Positions 5,788 to 5,794 of a stretch of DNA of 5,794 nt are shown piece after piece. Below the pieces are notes generated by a model. It was not told the DNA's origin. It worked only from the letters and a program-made list of their open reading frames with translations, and did not search any database. This DNA is from Candidatus Avoscillospira stercoripullorum (GTDB taxonomy: Bacteria > Bacillota > Clostridia > Oscillospirales > Oscillospiraceae): assembly GCA_018712905.1 (NCBI GenBank), contig DVGD01000233.1, forward strand, positions 1 to 5,794, in the 5' to 3' direction. Position 1 is the stretch's first letter. The number at the start of each line of letters is the position of its first letter. The position numbers and the translations under genes were made by a program.

Positions 5788-5794
5788 TCATTGT

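Overview
The window reads as chromosomal DNA from a GC-rich, low-mobility region of a Firmicute, most likely a gut-type Clostridia (Oscillospirales-like). The grounds are the T-box riboswitch architecture, strong GGAGG-type ribosome binding sites, sigma-A promoters with 17-bp spacers, and a DegV protein. The exact taxon is inference.

Left part (1-2369, minus strand): a methionine ABC importer operon in the order metN (ATPase), metI (permease), metQ (substrate-binding lipoprotein, cut by the window start). The genes overlap: metN/metI by 20 nt and metI/metQ by an ATGA junction, so translation is probably coupled. Upstream of metN, a promoter at 2659-2687 starts a leader of about 280 nt. This leader is a complete T-box riboswitch: Stem I with an AUG (Met) specifier, an AGAGAG motif, Stem III, a T-box antiterminator, and a competing intrinsic terminator. 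Uncharged tRNA-Met should therefore switch on methionine uptake.

Middle part (2741-4752, minus strand): a two-gene unit encoding a cation diffusion facilitator (CDF) metal transporter, followed after 13 nt by a YqeB-family protein. YqeB is associated with maturation of selenium-dependent molybdenum hydroxylases. A weak hairpin plus T-run follows yqeB. The metal-transporter/YqeB pairing, away from the usual selenium-molybdenum genes within this window, is the most unusual gene arrangement here.

Right part (4801-5794, plus strand): a divergently transcribed DegV-family fatty-acid-binding protein with a near-consensus promoter and a strong intrinsic terminator. A perfect 9-bp inverted repeat brackets its -35/-10 region and may be an operator.

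I see no mobile element, CRISPR array, tRNA or rRNA. No wholly new system is evident; the leads worth following are the CDF-yqeB pair, the promoter-bracketing inverted repeat, and details of the T-box leader.
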